A stretch of 64,000 nt of DNA from Novosphingobium sp. JCM 18896 (GTDB lineage Bacteria; Pseudomonadota; Alphaproteobacteria; Sphingomonadales; Sphingomonadaceae). A program made the translations under genes and the position numbers. The notes below the pieces were generated by a model, which was given only the letters and a program-made list of their open reading frames with translations, was not told the DNA's origin and searched no databases. Shown here piece after piece: positions 15,446 to 23,548 of this stretch. Numbering within the stretch: position 1 is the stretch's first letter; every line of letters starts with the position of its first letter. Location: assembly GCF_025938095.1 (NCBI RefSeq), contig NZ_JAPCZF010000002.1, forward strand, positions 558,001 to 622,000. Reading direction: 5' to 3'.

Positions 15446-16090
15446 ATGCTGCGCCGCCTCTACGACTGGACCATGGCCAAGGCCGCGCATCCCCACGCCG
15501 AGTGGTGGCTCGCGCTGTTCGCTTTCGTCGAGGCCAGCTTCTTCCCGATCCCGCCGCATCCGCTGCTCGGGCTGATGTGCCTGGCCGAGCCGAAGAAGGC
15601 GATCCGCTTCGCGGTGATCGCGACGCTCGCCTCGGTGATGGGCGGCATGCTCGGCTATGCGATCGGCTATTTCGTCTACGAGAGCGTCGGCACGCAGATG
15701 CTGACGGCGCTGGGCCTCGCCAAGAGCTTCCCGCAGGCGGCCTGCTATCTGCGCGAATACGGCGCCGAGATCATCATGATCAAGGGCGCCACGCCGATCC
15801 CGTTCAAGCTGCTGACGATCACCGCGGGCTTCATCGCCATGCCGCTGCTGACCTTCGTCGGTGCCAGCCTGGTGTCGCGCTCGATCAGCTTCATGATCGT
15901 CGGCGTGCTGTTCCGCCTGTTCGGCGCGCCGATCAAGGCCTTCATCGACAAGTACCTGGGTCTCGCCACGGCGGGCTTCGCGGTGGCCGTGGTCGCGGGC
16001 TTCGTCGCGGTGGTCATGCTCAGCGGCGGCGGCGAAGAGACCAGCGCGAAGTGCAAACAGGCGCCGGCGATCGTCGCGACGGCACGATAA
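15446..16090 (+). CDS. VTT-domain (DedA/YqaA-type) membrane protein
   Basis: This 214-residue integral membrane protein has several hydrophobic segments. It carries the family pattern LFAFVEASFFPIPPHPLLGL near the start, ATLASVMGGMLGYAIGYFVY, and the conserved loop IMIKGATPIPFKLLTITAGF. It ends with one more helix (AVAVVAGFVAVVML). VTT proteins are half-transporter-like lipid handling proteins (undecaprenyl phosphate or phospholipid scramblase relatives). The gene stands alone between two palindromic elements. Confidence 0.88.
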   Translation: MLRRLYDWTMAKAAHPHAEWWLALFAFVEASFFPIPPHPLLGLMCLAEPKKAIRFAVIATLASVMGGMLGYAIGYFVYESVGTQMLTALGLAKSFPQAACYLREYGAEIIMIKGATPIPFKLLTITAGFIAMPLLTFVGASLVSRSISFMIVGVLFRLFGAPIKAFIDKYLGLATAGFAVAVVAGFVAVVMLSGGGEETSAKCKQAPAIVATAR

Positions 16091-16107
16091 CGGCCGCCAG
16101 CCAAAAT

Positions 16108-16199
16108 CGTCATCCCGGCGAAAGCCGGGACCTTTGGCCGACGCGTCTCCGAGCCCTCAGAACAGCCCGAGAGAGGTCCCGGCTTTCGCCGGGATGACG
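16108..16199. repeat. palindromic intergenic element, family B (CGTCATCCCGG type)
   Basis: CGTCATCCCGGCGAAAGCCG with GGACC and its exact reverse complement bound a middle of about 40 bases (near-perfect 25-base arms). It lies between the convergent VTT and lipoprotein genes and could act as a bidirectional terminator-like structure. Related copies are at 38370 and 46027. Confidence 0.88.
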
Positions 16200-16207
16200 T
16201 CTGTCGG

Positions 16208-16867
16208 CTATTGCCGCTGCTGACGGCGGCCGCCCCAGCCCCGATCGCTCGAACCCTGGCCGCCGGCATCCGGACCGCGCGGCCGGCCCTGCCAGCCCTG
16301 TGTCGCGGTGCCCGACTGTTGGCGTTGCTGACGCTGCGCCTGCCAGGCTTCGCGGCGTTGCTGGCGAGCCTCGTCGGTCAGGCCCTGGCCCGACTGCCGG
16401 CGCTGCGCCTGCCACGCCTCACGGCGCTGCTGGCGGGCCTCGTTGGTCAGACCCTGGCCCGACTGCTGGCGGCGCGCCTGCCAGGCCTCGCGGCGCTGCT
16501 GGCGAGCCTCGTCGGTCAGCCCCTGACCCGAAGGTTGGCGCTGGCCGCGCCAGGCCGAACCGCCATCCCGACGGAAGCCGCTCCAGTTCTCGCGCACCGA
16601 GCGATTGCCGCGGCGGCCTTCCCAATAGGCGCGCTGGCGATCGTTCCAGCGGTGGCGGCCACCGCCGCGATCGTAGATGTAATAGCCCGCGCCCGGATAG
16701 TAGAAGTCGTCGTACCAGCCCCAATAGGGATCGCCGTAATAGCCTCCCCCACCATAGCCGGTGCCGTAGCCGAGGCTCACGCCGCCATAGCCGTAATCGT
16801 CGGTGACGCAGCCCGAGAGGCCGAATGCGGAAGCGGCGAGAAGCGCCGCGTAGAGGCGAGTCTTCAT
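16208..16867 (-). CDS. lipoprotein with Gly/Tyr-rich region and three tandem 23-residue repeats
   Basis: The signal peptide ends with a lipobox (FGLSGC, Cys20). A Gly/Tyr-rich segment follows (GYGTGYGGGGYYGDPYWGWY), then RHRWNDRQRAYWEGRRGNRS. Residues 113-181 are three copies of a 23-residue unit, SGQGLTDEARQQRREAWQAR plus RQQ in the first copy, varying only at Asp/Asn and Arg/Gln positions. The tail is Gln/Gly/Arg-rich. I do not recognise the family. The first half resembles small sphingomonad periplasmic proteins of unknown role. It would be an outer- or inner-membrane-anchored periplasmic protein. Confidence 0.75.
   Translation of the reverse strand: MKTRLYAALLAASAFGLSGCVTDDYGYGGVSLGYGTGYGGGGYYGDPYWGWYDDFYYPGAGYYIYDRGGGRHRWNDRQRAYWEGRRGNRSVRENWSGFRRDGGSAWRGQRQPSGQGLTDEARQQRREAWQARRQQSGQGLTNEARQQRREAWQAQRRQSGQGLTDEARQQRREAWQAQRQQRQQSGTATQGWQGRPRGPDAGGQGSSDRGWGGRRQQRQ
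16325..16531 (-). repeat. three tandem 69-bp coding repeats
   Basis: Three consecutive 69-base units inside the lipoprotein gene encode 23-residue blocks starting SGQGLT(D/N)EARQQRREAW. The near identity at nucleotide level suggests recent duplication; copy number could vary between strains by slippage or recombination. Confidence 0.8.
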
Positions 16868-16947
16868 GATGATCTTTCTCTCACAGACCCGATGAACCGG
16901 GGCCGAACATGAAGCAAACGCTTGGAATGTCGCGATAGTTGCGGGGC

Positions 16948-17676
16948 TCAGCCGACCGCCTGAGTCAGCGCCTCGGCCTCGTGCCGCAGCCGCTCGCCCA
17001 CTTCGGGACGCCGCGCCGCGGTCAGGCGCTCGGCTGGCCCCGTCAGCACCAGTGCACCCGCGGGCACGCCCTGGCGCGAGACGATCGCCGAGGCCATGGC
17101 CACGGCGCTCGGCGCGACCTCGCCATCGTTGACCGCGAAGCCGCGCGCCAGGGTCGCGCGGAACTCCTCGCGCATCGCCGCGGTGACGTCCCGGCCGAGC
17201 AGGCGCGCCTGTTCGGGTTCGGGCAAGTGGGGCAGGATCGCGCGCGCGGTCGCCGTGCCCTCGACCAGCACGACCATGCCGACGGGCTGGGCCATGCGCA
17301 GCAGGTGCTCGCTCTCGATCGCGTCGATGACGACGAACTGATCGCCGTCGGGCACGGTCAGATAGGCGGTCTCGCCGGTCTCGCTGCGCAGCCGCTCAAG
17401 CGCGGGCCGCGCGCGCTGGCGCAGGCTGTCGGTCGAATGCGGCGGCCGCGCGATCGTCAGCACGTGCGGGGTCAGCTCCCATTGCCCCGACGCGCCGACC
17501 GCGGCGCGGATCCAGCCGGCGTCGGCCAGGGTCATCAGGTCGCGCTGCACCGCCGACTTGTCGGCCTCGAGCACGCGCGCCAGGGCGCTCACGCCGATCG
17601 GCTGGCTCGCCGCGATCTCCTCGAACACCTTGAGCACGCGCGAGGCGCTGGAACTCCGCTTGACCGCCATGCCCAT
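16948..17676 (-). CDS. IclR family transcriptional regulator
   Basis: This 242-residue protein has an N-terminal winged helix (SSASRVLKVFEEIAASQPIG; VSALARVLEADKSAVQRDLM; LADAGWI) and an IclR-type effector domain (LERLRSETGETAYLTVPDGD; VVIDAIESEHLLRM; EEFRATLARGFAVNDGEVAP; ASAIVSRQGVPAGALVLTGP). It is divergent from the hydrolase gene, with nested dyads between them, so it probably controls itself and the catabolic-type genes at 17748 onward. A second ATG two codons in is equally usable. Confidence 0.88.
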   Translation of the reverse strand: MGMAVKRSSSASRVLKVFEEIAASQPIGVSALARVLEADKSAVQRDLMTLADAGWIRAAVGASGQWELTPHVLTIARPPHSTDSLRQRARPALERLRSETGETAYLTVPDGDQFVVIDAIESEHLLRMAQPVGMVVLVEGTATARAILPHLPEPEQARLLGRDVTAAMREEFRATLARGFAVNDGEVAPSAVAMASAIVSRQGVPAGALVLTGPAERLTAARRPEVGERLRHEAEALTQAVG

Positions 17677-17689
17677 CCCTGCAATGTTA

Positions 17690-17726
17690 CTATTCGATAA
17701 ATCATATTACATTGTAATACGAATAG
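17690..17726. promoter_or_regulatory. nested inverted repeats, candidate IclR operator
   Basis: CTATTCG (17690-17696) is the reverse complement of CGAATAG (17720-17726), and between them TATTACA-T-TGTAATA (17705-17719) is a perfect 15-base dyad. Both are AT-rich and lie in the 71-base gap between the divergent regulator and hydrolase starts. IclR proteins usually bind short palindromes of this length. Confidence 0.55.
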
Positions 17727-17747
17727 CGCAAGCGGAGAGATGGGGCG

Positions 17748-18614
17748 ATGGCACGGATCGATGTCGACGGGCTGGAGATCGACTACGAACTGATCGGTGA
17801 CGAGGGCGCCCCGCCGCTGATGCTGACCCCGGGCGGTCGCTATCCGCGCGATACCGCGGGCGTACCCGAGCTGGCCAGGATTTTCGCCGACAACGGCTAT
17901 CGCGTGCTGATGTGGGACCGCCCGGGCTGCGGTGCCTCGGACATCGCCTTCACCGCGCCCAGCGAATCGGTGATGAACGCGGAGGCCGGCGCCGGCCTGA
18001 TCCGCGCGCTCGATCTGAAGGACATCACCCTCGTCGGCGGCTCGGCCGGATCGCGCATCTCGCTGATGATCGGCACGCGCATGCCCGAGAACGTCAAGAA
18101 GATCGCGGTCTGGTGGCTGTCGGGCGGGGCGATCGGCCTGGCCGGGCTCGCCTGGTTCTACTGCGGCGACCAGGTCGCGGCCTGCTCGAAGGGCGGCATG
18201 GAAGCCGTCGCCGCACTGCCGAGCTGGGCCGACCAGACCGCGCGCAACCCACGCATCCGCGACATCCTGCTGCGCCAGGATCCCGATACCTACATCGACA
18301 CGATGCAGAAGTGGGCCGCGGCCTTCAACTATCGCGACGACACGCCGATGCCGGGCCTGACCGAGGCCGATTTCGCCAAGCTGACGATGCCGATCCTCGT
18401 CTTCCGCAGCGGCAAGAGCGACATGGCGCACACGCGCCGCACCAGCGAATGGGTCAACGAACTGCTGCCCAATTCGACCTTCCGCGAGCCGCCCTGGGGC
18501 GACCAGGAGTGGAACTACGTCTCGACCTTCCCGATGGACCCGGCCAACCGCCGCGGCCGCTTCGAACGCTGGCCGCTGATCGCACCCGACGTGCTGGAGT
18601 TCCTCAAGGGCTAG
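17748..18614 (+). CDS. alpha/beta-hydrolase
   Basis: This 288-residue protein begins MARIDVDGLEIDYELIGDEG with a canonical alpha/beta-hydrolase front (PLMLTPGGRYPRD; YRVLMWDRPGCGASD). It has a nucleophile elbow GGSAGS with Ser, a later acidic region (TMPILVFRSGKSDMAHTRRT), and a C-terminal region where the catalytic His is not in an obvious motif. The family covers esterases, epoxide hydrolases and C-C hydrolases, so the substrate is unknown. Placement beside a SnoaL-like protein and a divergent IclR regulator suggests aromatic or terpenoid catabolism. The AGCGGAGAG ribosome site is clear. Confidence 0.85.
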   Translation: MARIDVDGLEIDYELIGDEGAPPLMLTPGGRYPRDTAGVPELARIFADNGYRVLMWDRPGCGASDIAFTAPSESVMNAEAGAGLIRALDLKDITLVGGSAGSRISLMIGTRMPENVKKIAVWWLSGGAIGLAGLAWFYCGDQVAACSKGGMEAVAALPSWADQTARNPRIRDILLRQDPDTYIDTMQKWAAAFNYRDDTPMPGLTEADFAKLTMPILVFRSGKSDMAHTRRTSEWVNELLPNSTFREPPWGDQEWNYVSTFPMDPANRRGRFERWPLIAPDVLEFLKG

Positions 18615-18715
18615 CCCTGGCGATCGCATCGCCCCCACGGAAAACCGCTGCCCACTTTTCCGCGCGATGCGCTGACGATAGGTTCCGGCGAAACCGCACG
18701 AAGGGAGAGGACACG

Positions 18716-19264
18716 ATGGACGCCGCACTCGAGGCCAAGCTGCGCGAACTCGTCGATCGCCAGGAGATCCACCAGGTCATGCTCCGCTACGCGCGCGGGC
18801 TCGACCGGCTCGACCGCGCGCTGGTCCGCTCGTGCTACTGGGACGATGCGATCGAGGACCACGGCAACTACGTCGGCCGGCCCGACGACTTCATCGACTG
18901 GGCCGACGGCACGACCCTGGCCCACCTGTCGACCCAGCACGGCATCCTCAACCACTATTGCGAGCTCGACGGCGATGACGCCTATGCCGAGACCTATTAC
19001 CAGTTCACCGGCGTGCGCGAGACCCCGCCGCACTTCGTCTCGACCGGCCGCTACGTCGATCATTTCCAGAAGCGCAACGGCGAATGGCGGATCGCCAACC
19101 GCGTCTGCATCATCGAGGGCAAGTTCGACGTGTCCGACGCGGCGATGAACGCGCTGATCCCGCCGGCCTACACCGCCGAAGAGCCCAGCCAGGCCACGCG
19201 CGACGGCAACGACGTGTCCTATCACCGCCCCCCCGTGCCGCGGCGGCCCAAGGCGCTCGCCTGA
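18716..19264 (+). CDS. SnoaL-like / nuclear transport factor 2 family protein
   Basis: This 182-residue protein begins MDAALEAKLRELVDRQEIHQ and has the polyketide-cyclase-like SnoaL features LRYARGLDRLDRALVRSCYW, DDAIEDHGNYVG, DFIDWADGTTLAHLSTQHGI with a central His, and YVDHFQKRNGEWRIANRV. This subfamily includes ring-hydroxylating enzyme partners and small dehydratase/isomerase enzymes. AGGGAGAGGA is its ribosome site. It follows the hydrolase by about 100 bases and is probably in the same transcript. Confidence 0.82.
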   Translation: MDAALEAKLRELVDRQEIHQVMLRYARGLDRLDRALVRSCYWDDAIEDHGNYVGRPDDFIDWADGTTLAHLSTQHGILNHYCELDGDDAYAETYYQFTGVRETPPHFVSTGRYVDHFQKRNGEWRIANRVCIIEGKFDVSDAAMNALIPPAYTAEEPSQATRDGNDVSYHRPPVPRRPKALA

Positions 19265-19316
19265 GACGAAGTCGCCAAGTCGCGGGTCGCCAAGTCGCAG
19301 CCCCCTTGCGGAACCC

Positions 19317-19332
19317 TGCGCCATATGGCGCA
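19317..19332. promoter_or_regulatory. 16-base perfect palindrome upstream of the cytochrome c gene
   Basis: TGCGCCAT-ATGGCGCA is a perfect palindrome located 72 bases before the cytochrome start, in the gap after the SnoaL gene. It could be an operator for the downstream cytochrome-reductase-sulfotransferase set. No promoter boxes stand out near it. Confidence 0.35.
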
Positions 19333-19404
19333 TTGCTCCCCGAACGAACCCATGCTGTCTGGTCAGGCCGGGCAGCGTCGGGCGATAGAACGAGGGAGTA
19401 CGTC

Positions 19405-19863
19405 ATGAAGCTATACCTCCTGCCGGGGGCGTTGCTCTGCGTCGCGCTGGCCGGCTGCGGCGGCACGCCCGACAGCCCCGGCGCCAAGGCCGCACACGAG
19501 CGCCACGAGAATTTCGAGGCGATCGGCAAGGCCTTCAAGACGATCGGCGACGAACTCAAGAAGGACGCCCCCGACCTCGCCGCGATCAAGGCCCAGACCA
19601 CCAAGATCAACGGCTTCGCCCCGCAGGTGAAGGACTGGTTCCCCGCCGGCTCGAGTCCGAAGGACGGCGTCAAGACCGATGCGCTCGCGGCGATCTGGGA
19701 ACAGCCCGACGAATTCGGCAAGGCCTCCGCACGCTTCACCGAGGCGGCCGCTGCGCTCGACGCCGCGGCACAGTCGGGCGATCTCGCCGCCGTCCGCGGC
19801 GCCACGGGCCCGCTCGGCGCCGCCTGCAAGGGCTGCCACGAGCGCTTCCGCGAAAAGGATTGA
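19405..19863 (+). CDS. cytochrome c'/c-556-like lipoprotein
   Basis: This 152-residue protein has a lipoprotein signal (LLCVALAGC, lipobox Cys18) and a four-helix-bundle-like body (AHERHENFEAIGKAFKTIGD; AALDAAAQSGDLAAVRGATG). It ends with a heme-binding CKGCH at residues 141-145 (GAACKGCHERFREKD). The C-terminal position of CXXCH is typical of cytochromes c' and c-556. It would be anchored in the periplasm. The role is unclear: electron transfer to a nearby oxidase or gas binding. Ribosome site GAGGGAG. Confidence 0.85.
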   Translation: MKLYLLPGALLCVALAGCGGTPDSPGAKAAHERHENFEAIGKAFKTIGDELKKDAPDLAAIKAQTTKINGFAPQVKDWFPAGSSPKDGVKTDALAAIWEQPDEFGKASARFTEAAAALDAAAQSGDLAAVRGATGPLGAACKGCHERFREKD

Positions 19864-19969
19864 TCCCACTTCCCAAGCGGGAGCGTAGCGGGCTTTCGTT
19901 CTAACCCTAGCGTTTGAACCCGCTGCGCCGCCTGCCTTACCTTGTGCCCCGCACAACGGAGCATGGGGC

Positions 19970-21016
19970 ATGGCAGCAGGCGCGGCGAGGCCGCGGATCG
20001 TCATCTACGGTCTGGGCCAGTACGGCACGATGATCGCGCGGCTCGCCGCCGATCGCGGCTGGCCGATCGTCGCCGCCTTCAACCGCGCCGGCCCCAAGGT
20101 CGGCCAGGATCTCGGCCGCGTCGCCGGGCTCGGCCGCGATCTCGGCATCGTGGTCCAGGACGCCGAGACCGGCGACTACGCGAACCTCGCTGCCGACATC
20201 GGCGTCGTTACCCATCGCGACCTGCTCAGCGCCAACATGCCCGCCTATCGCCGGCTGATGGGCGCGGGGCTCAACGTGGCCTGCCACGGCGTCCAGTCCT
20301 ACCTGCCGCAGAGCAACGATCCGGCGCTCGCCGCCGAGATCGAGGCGCTGGCCCAGGCCAACGGCGTCAGCTTCACCGGCTGCGGCATCTGGGACATGTC
20401 GCGGATCTGGGCGGGGATCCTCGCCGCCGGCCCCTGTACCGAGATCACGTCGATCCACATCGCCAGCCTCACCGATCCCGAGGGCCAGTGCAATTCGATC
20501 GAGCAGATCCAGCAATACTGCATCAGCCTGCCGGTCGAGACTTTCCACGAACGCGGCATCGCCACCAACGCCGCGGCGCTGGCCAAGAAGACCATCCCCG
20601 AAATGGTGCTGCGCGCGCTCGGCTATACCGTGCTCGAATCCACGGCGACGATCGAACCCGTGGTCTACGACGTGCCGGTGAAGAGCAAGTTCGCCCCCGG
20701 CGGCTGGTTCGAGCCCGGCCTGGTCATGGGCGTGCGCTTCCACTGCACGACCACGACTGCCGAGGGCGTGACCGGCACCGGCCTGATCGATCAGCGCCTG
20801 TTCCTGCCCGGCGACGTCGAGCACATGTTCTGGGAGGTCGCCGGCACCCCGCGCAACCGCCTGCGGGTCGAACGGCTCGATTCCGCGCAGGCCACCGCGG
20901 GCAATCTGTTCAACCGCATCCCCGACGTGATCGCCGCGCGCCCCGGCATCGTTCCCGTCTACGAACTGGGACCGCTGCGTTCGAGCGCCGTGGCCTGGCC
21001 GAAGATCGCGACATGA
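19970..21016 (+). CDS. dihydrodipicolinate-reductase-like NAD(P)-dependent protein
   Basis: This 348-residue protein has an N-terminal Rossmann fold (RIVIYGLGQYGTMIARLAAD; AAFNRAGPKVGQDLG; DIGVVTHRDLLSANMPAYRR) and a longer C-terminal domain (SFTGCGIWDMSRIWAGILAA; EIEPVVYDVPVKSKFAPGGW). It resembles the dihydrodipicolinate reductase / 2,4-diaminopentanoate dehydrogenase superfamily, but is not DapB itself (DapB is about 250 residues). The substrate is unknown. Its stop overlaps the sulfotransferase start as ATGA, so the two proteins are probably stoichiometrically linked. Confidence 0.75.
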   Translation: MAAGAARPRIVIYGLGQYGTMIARLAADRGWPIVAAFNRAGPKVGQDLGRVAGLGRDLGIVVQDAETGDYANLAADIGVVTHRDLLSANMPAYRRLMGAGLNVACHGVQSYLPQSNDPALAAEIEALAQANGVSFTGCGIWDMSRIWAGILAAGPCTEITSIHIASLTDPEGQCNSIEQIQQYCISLPVETFHERGIATNAAALAKKTIPEMVLRALGYTVLESTATIEPVVYDVPVKSKFAPGGWFEPGLVMGVRFHCTTTTAEGVTGTGLIDQRLFLPGDVEHMFWEVAGTPRNRLRVERLDSAQATAGNLFNRIPDVIAARPGIVPVYELGPLRSSAVAWPKIAT

Positions 21017-22185
21017 GCGGCCACCCGCTGTCGCTGACCGTCGAGCAGCTCATGGCCCGCGCGCGCGAAGTGGCGGGCATGGACCTGATCGACGAAGCGG
21101 TGATCGAACCGCTGTCGGTGCTGGTCAAAGCGCTCAACACCGAGGCCCGGCTCGATGCCGAGGGCGCGCGCGCCTACGAGGCGAAGTTCGTCCGCCTGCT
21201 GGCCAATCGCCTGCGGATGCAGCGCGATTTCCTGGTCCATCCAGAGATCGCCGAGCAGGAAATCGCCGGCCCGCTCGTGGTCATGGGCGTCGCCCGCTCG
21301 GGCACGACCAAGCTGCAGAAAGTGCTCGCCGCCTCGGGCGATTTCAATTTCCTGACCTTCTGGCAGAACTTCAACTGGGCCTCAGTCACCGGCCGGCCCG
21401 GCGAGCCGGTCGACAGCCGCATCGCCGAGGCCGAGGCCTTCTGTCGCTGGTACGACGACCGCTCGCCCGAGACCAAGCTCGGCCACCAGTTCGAAGCGCT
21501 CGAGCCCGAGGAGGAAGGCCCGCTCAGCGAAGGCTGCTTCGTCGCACCCTCGTTCATCGGTTATGCCGAGATGCCCAGCTACGCCGCCTGGATGGGTGCG
21601 CGGCCGCGGACGATCTTCTTCGAGTTCCTGCGCGACGTGCTCAAGTACCTGCAATGGCAGGGGCTGGCCGAGCCCGGCCGGCCCTGGCTGCTCAAGTCGC
21701 CGAACTACAACGGGCAGGAACTCGCCTTGCGCCGGGTCTTTCCCGAAGCGCGCTTCGTCATGGCGCACCGCTCGCCGATCGAGACCATGGCCTCGATGTG
21801 CAAGCTGCTGCGCTGCTTTCGCCAGGCCTATGGCAGCCCCGAGGTCGACAACCGCGCGATCGTCGAGGGCAACTATCGCGGCATGGACGCGCATCTGGCC
21901 AACCGCGCAGCGCATCCCGAGCTGCCGATCCTCGACCTGCGATTCGAAGACGTGGTCGCCGACCTGCCGCGCGCGATCGAACGGATCTACGACCACGCCG
22001 GCCTGCCACTGGATGCGGCATCGCGCGAAAGCATGCTCGCCTGGAACGCCGCCAACCGCATGCACAAGCTGGGGGCGTTCCCGTATTCGCTCGCCGATGC
22101 GGGGCTGAACGAGCCCGACATCCGCGAGAGGATGTCGGGCTACTTCGACCTGCTCGGCAGGCTGGAGCACAAGGCCCAACGCTGA
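21013..22185 (+). CDS. sulfotransferase family protein
   Basis: This 390-residue protein has a PAPS-binding 5'-phosphosulfate loop, VVMGVARSGTTKLQKVL, and the 3'-phosphate region FPEARFVMAHRSPIETMASM. A further conserved area is LDLRFEDVVADLPRAIERIY. This matches the Sulfotransfer_3 family common in sphingomonads. The start ATG at 21013 overlaps the preceding reductase stop (ATGA), so it is translationally coupled. The reductase may prepare the acceptor; neither substrate is evident. Confidence 0.87.
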   Translation: MSGHPLSLTVEQLMARAREVAGMDLIDEAVIEPLSVLVKALNTEARLDAEGARAYEAKFVRLLANRLRMQRDFLVHPEIAEQEIAGPLVVMGVARSGTTKLQKVLAASGDFNFLTFWQNFNWASVTGRPGEPVDSRIAEAEAFCRWYDDRSPETKLGHQFEALEPEEEGPLSEGCFVAPSFIGYAEMPSYAAWMGARPRTIFFEFLRDVLKYLQWQGLAEPGRPWLLKSPNYNGQELALRRVFPEARFVMAHRSPIETMASMCKLLRCFRQAYGSPEVDNRAIVEGNYRGMDAHLANRAAHPELPILDLRFEDVVADLPRAIERIYDHAGLPLDAASRESMLAWNAANRMHKLGAFPYSLADAGLNEPDIRERMSGYFDLLGRLEHKAQR

Positions 22186-22202
22186 CGCCTGCCCCCCTAC
22201 TT

Positions 22203-22295
22203 CGTCATTGCGAGCCGCGAAGCGGCGCGGCAATCCAGAGCGAAGTGCTCTGCCGCCCCTGGATTGCCGCGGCCCCTGCGGGCCTCGCAATGACG
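22203..22295. repeat. palindromic intergenic element (CGTCATTGCGAGCC type)
   Basis: CGTCATTGCGAGCCGCGAAG and GCGGCAATCCAG pair with CTGGATTGCCGC and the final CTCGCAATGACG. It is located between the convergent sulfotransferase and TerC genes. This is a widespread type of alphaproteobacterial palindromic element, distinct from families A-C here. Confidence 0.82.
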
Positions 22296-22314
22296 ACGGG
22301 GAGGGATTATCGGC

Positions 22315-23133
22315 TCAGCCTCCCTCGGCGGCCAGCGCCTCAGCCCTCTCGCGCCGCTTGCGCGCCCAGATGTTGAGCGCCTCGACGCCCGCCGAGAAGG
22401 CCATGGCGACGTAGATGTAGCCCTTGGGCACGTGCACGCCGAAACCGTCGGCGATCAGCACCACGCCGATCATCAGCAGGAAGCCCAGCGCCAGCATGAC
22501 CACGGTCGGGTTCTGGTTGATGAAATTCGCCAGCGGATCGGCGGCGACGAGCATGACCACGACCGCCGAGATCACCGCCACGACCATGATCGGCAAGTGA
22601 TCGGTCATGCCCACGGCGGTGAGGATCGAATCGATCGAGAAGACGAGGTCGAGCAGCAGGATCTGCACGATCGCCGCGCCGAAGCTCAGCGCCGCCTTAC
22701 CGGCAACGCCCTTCGCCTCGTCGCCGCCGAACACGCTCTGCGCCGGGCTGGGATCGACGTTGTGGTGGATCTCCTTGGTCGCCTTCCACACGAGGAACAG
22801 GCCGCCCGCGATGAGGATCAGGTCGCGCCACGAGAACTGCGTCTCGAAGCTGGGTTCGCCGTGCGGACCGGGTGCGCCCTGGAAGCCGAGATCGATCACC
22901 GGCGCGGTCAGGCCGACCAGCCAGGCGATCGTCGTGAGCAGGCCCAGGCGCATGATCAGCGCCAGCGCGATGCCCGTGCGCCGCGCCTTCTGCCGCTGTT
23001 CGGGCGGCAGCTTGTTCGAGAGGATCGAGATGAAGATGAGGTTGTCGATGCCGAGCACGATCTCCATGACGACGAGAGTCAGGAGCGCGGCCCAGACGGC
23101 CGGATCGGAAAATAGCGTGACAAGTCCGTCCAC
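22315..23133 (-). CDS. TerC family integral membrane protein
   Basis: This 272-residue protein starts with GTG at 23133 after a GAAGGGA ribosome site. It has multiple membrane helices and the TerC hallmark [20 protein letters not shown] with its acidic residues, followed by [16 protein letters not shown]. The second half repeats the motif as [20 protein letters not shown]. Such proteins are predicted metal exporters (manganese or others) and include tellurite-resistance associated TerC. The C-terminus is basic ([10 protein letters not shown]). I saw no manganese riboswitch in the upstream region. Confidence 0.9.
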   Translation of the reverse strand: MDGLVTLFSDPAVWAALLTLVVMEIVLGIDNLIFISILSNKLPPEQRQKARRTGIALALIMRLGLLTTIAWLVGLTAPVIDLGFQGAPGPHGEPSFETQFSWRDLILIAGGLFLVWKATKEIHHNVDPSPAQSVFGGDEAKGVAGKAALSFGAAIVQILLLDLVFSIDSILTAVGMTDHLPIMVVAVISAVVVMLVAADPLANFINQNPTVVMLALGFLLMIGVVLIADGFGVHVPKGYIYVAMAFSAGVEALNIWARKRRERAEALAAEGG

Positions 23134-23395
23134 GTTGGTCCCTTCACATCAGCGATGCTGGTGTCGATCGGGTCACGCGCGGTGATGAAGCCGGAAAGGG
23201 GCCGCCTGCACCGAGAGTGACTCGATGCGGTCCGACATCACGATCGTCGCTGAACGATCGCCAGAGGGGCCCGGCCCGCAGCTCGATACTATGAGCTCTT
23301 GGAAAAGCGTTCAAGCGGAACCGGGTTCCCGCCTTCTCGGATGGCCCGGACATTCGGCATCTCCGCGCCCAGCGTGCGACCAAAGCCTCTCCTTC

Positions 23396-23487
23396 CGTCA
23401 CCCCGGACTTGATCCGGGGTCCCGCTTCTTGCAGCACGCAATGCATTGAGACCAATAGCGGGACCCCGGATCAAGTCCGGGGTGACG
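23396..23487. repeat. palindromic intergenic element (CGTCACCCCGGACTTGATC type)
   Basis: CGTCACCCCGGACTTGATCC with GGGGTCCCGC is matched by GCGGGACCCCGGATCAAGTC and CGGGGTGACG. It lies in the 415-base gap between the TerC gene and the Lrp gene. The rest of that gap (23134-23395 and 23488-23548) shows no gene or clear signal. Confidence 0.85.
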
Positions 23488-23548
23488 AGGATCAGCGGAA
23501 AGCCTCGTAAATCTGACGAGCGTCGGCCCCCGGATTTAGCGCATTGCT

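Noticed and set aside
23134..23230. Manganese (yybP-ykoY) riboswitch before the TerC gene
   Set aside because: The conserved internal sequences of that riboswitch are not visible in this leader; only a ribosome site is clear.
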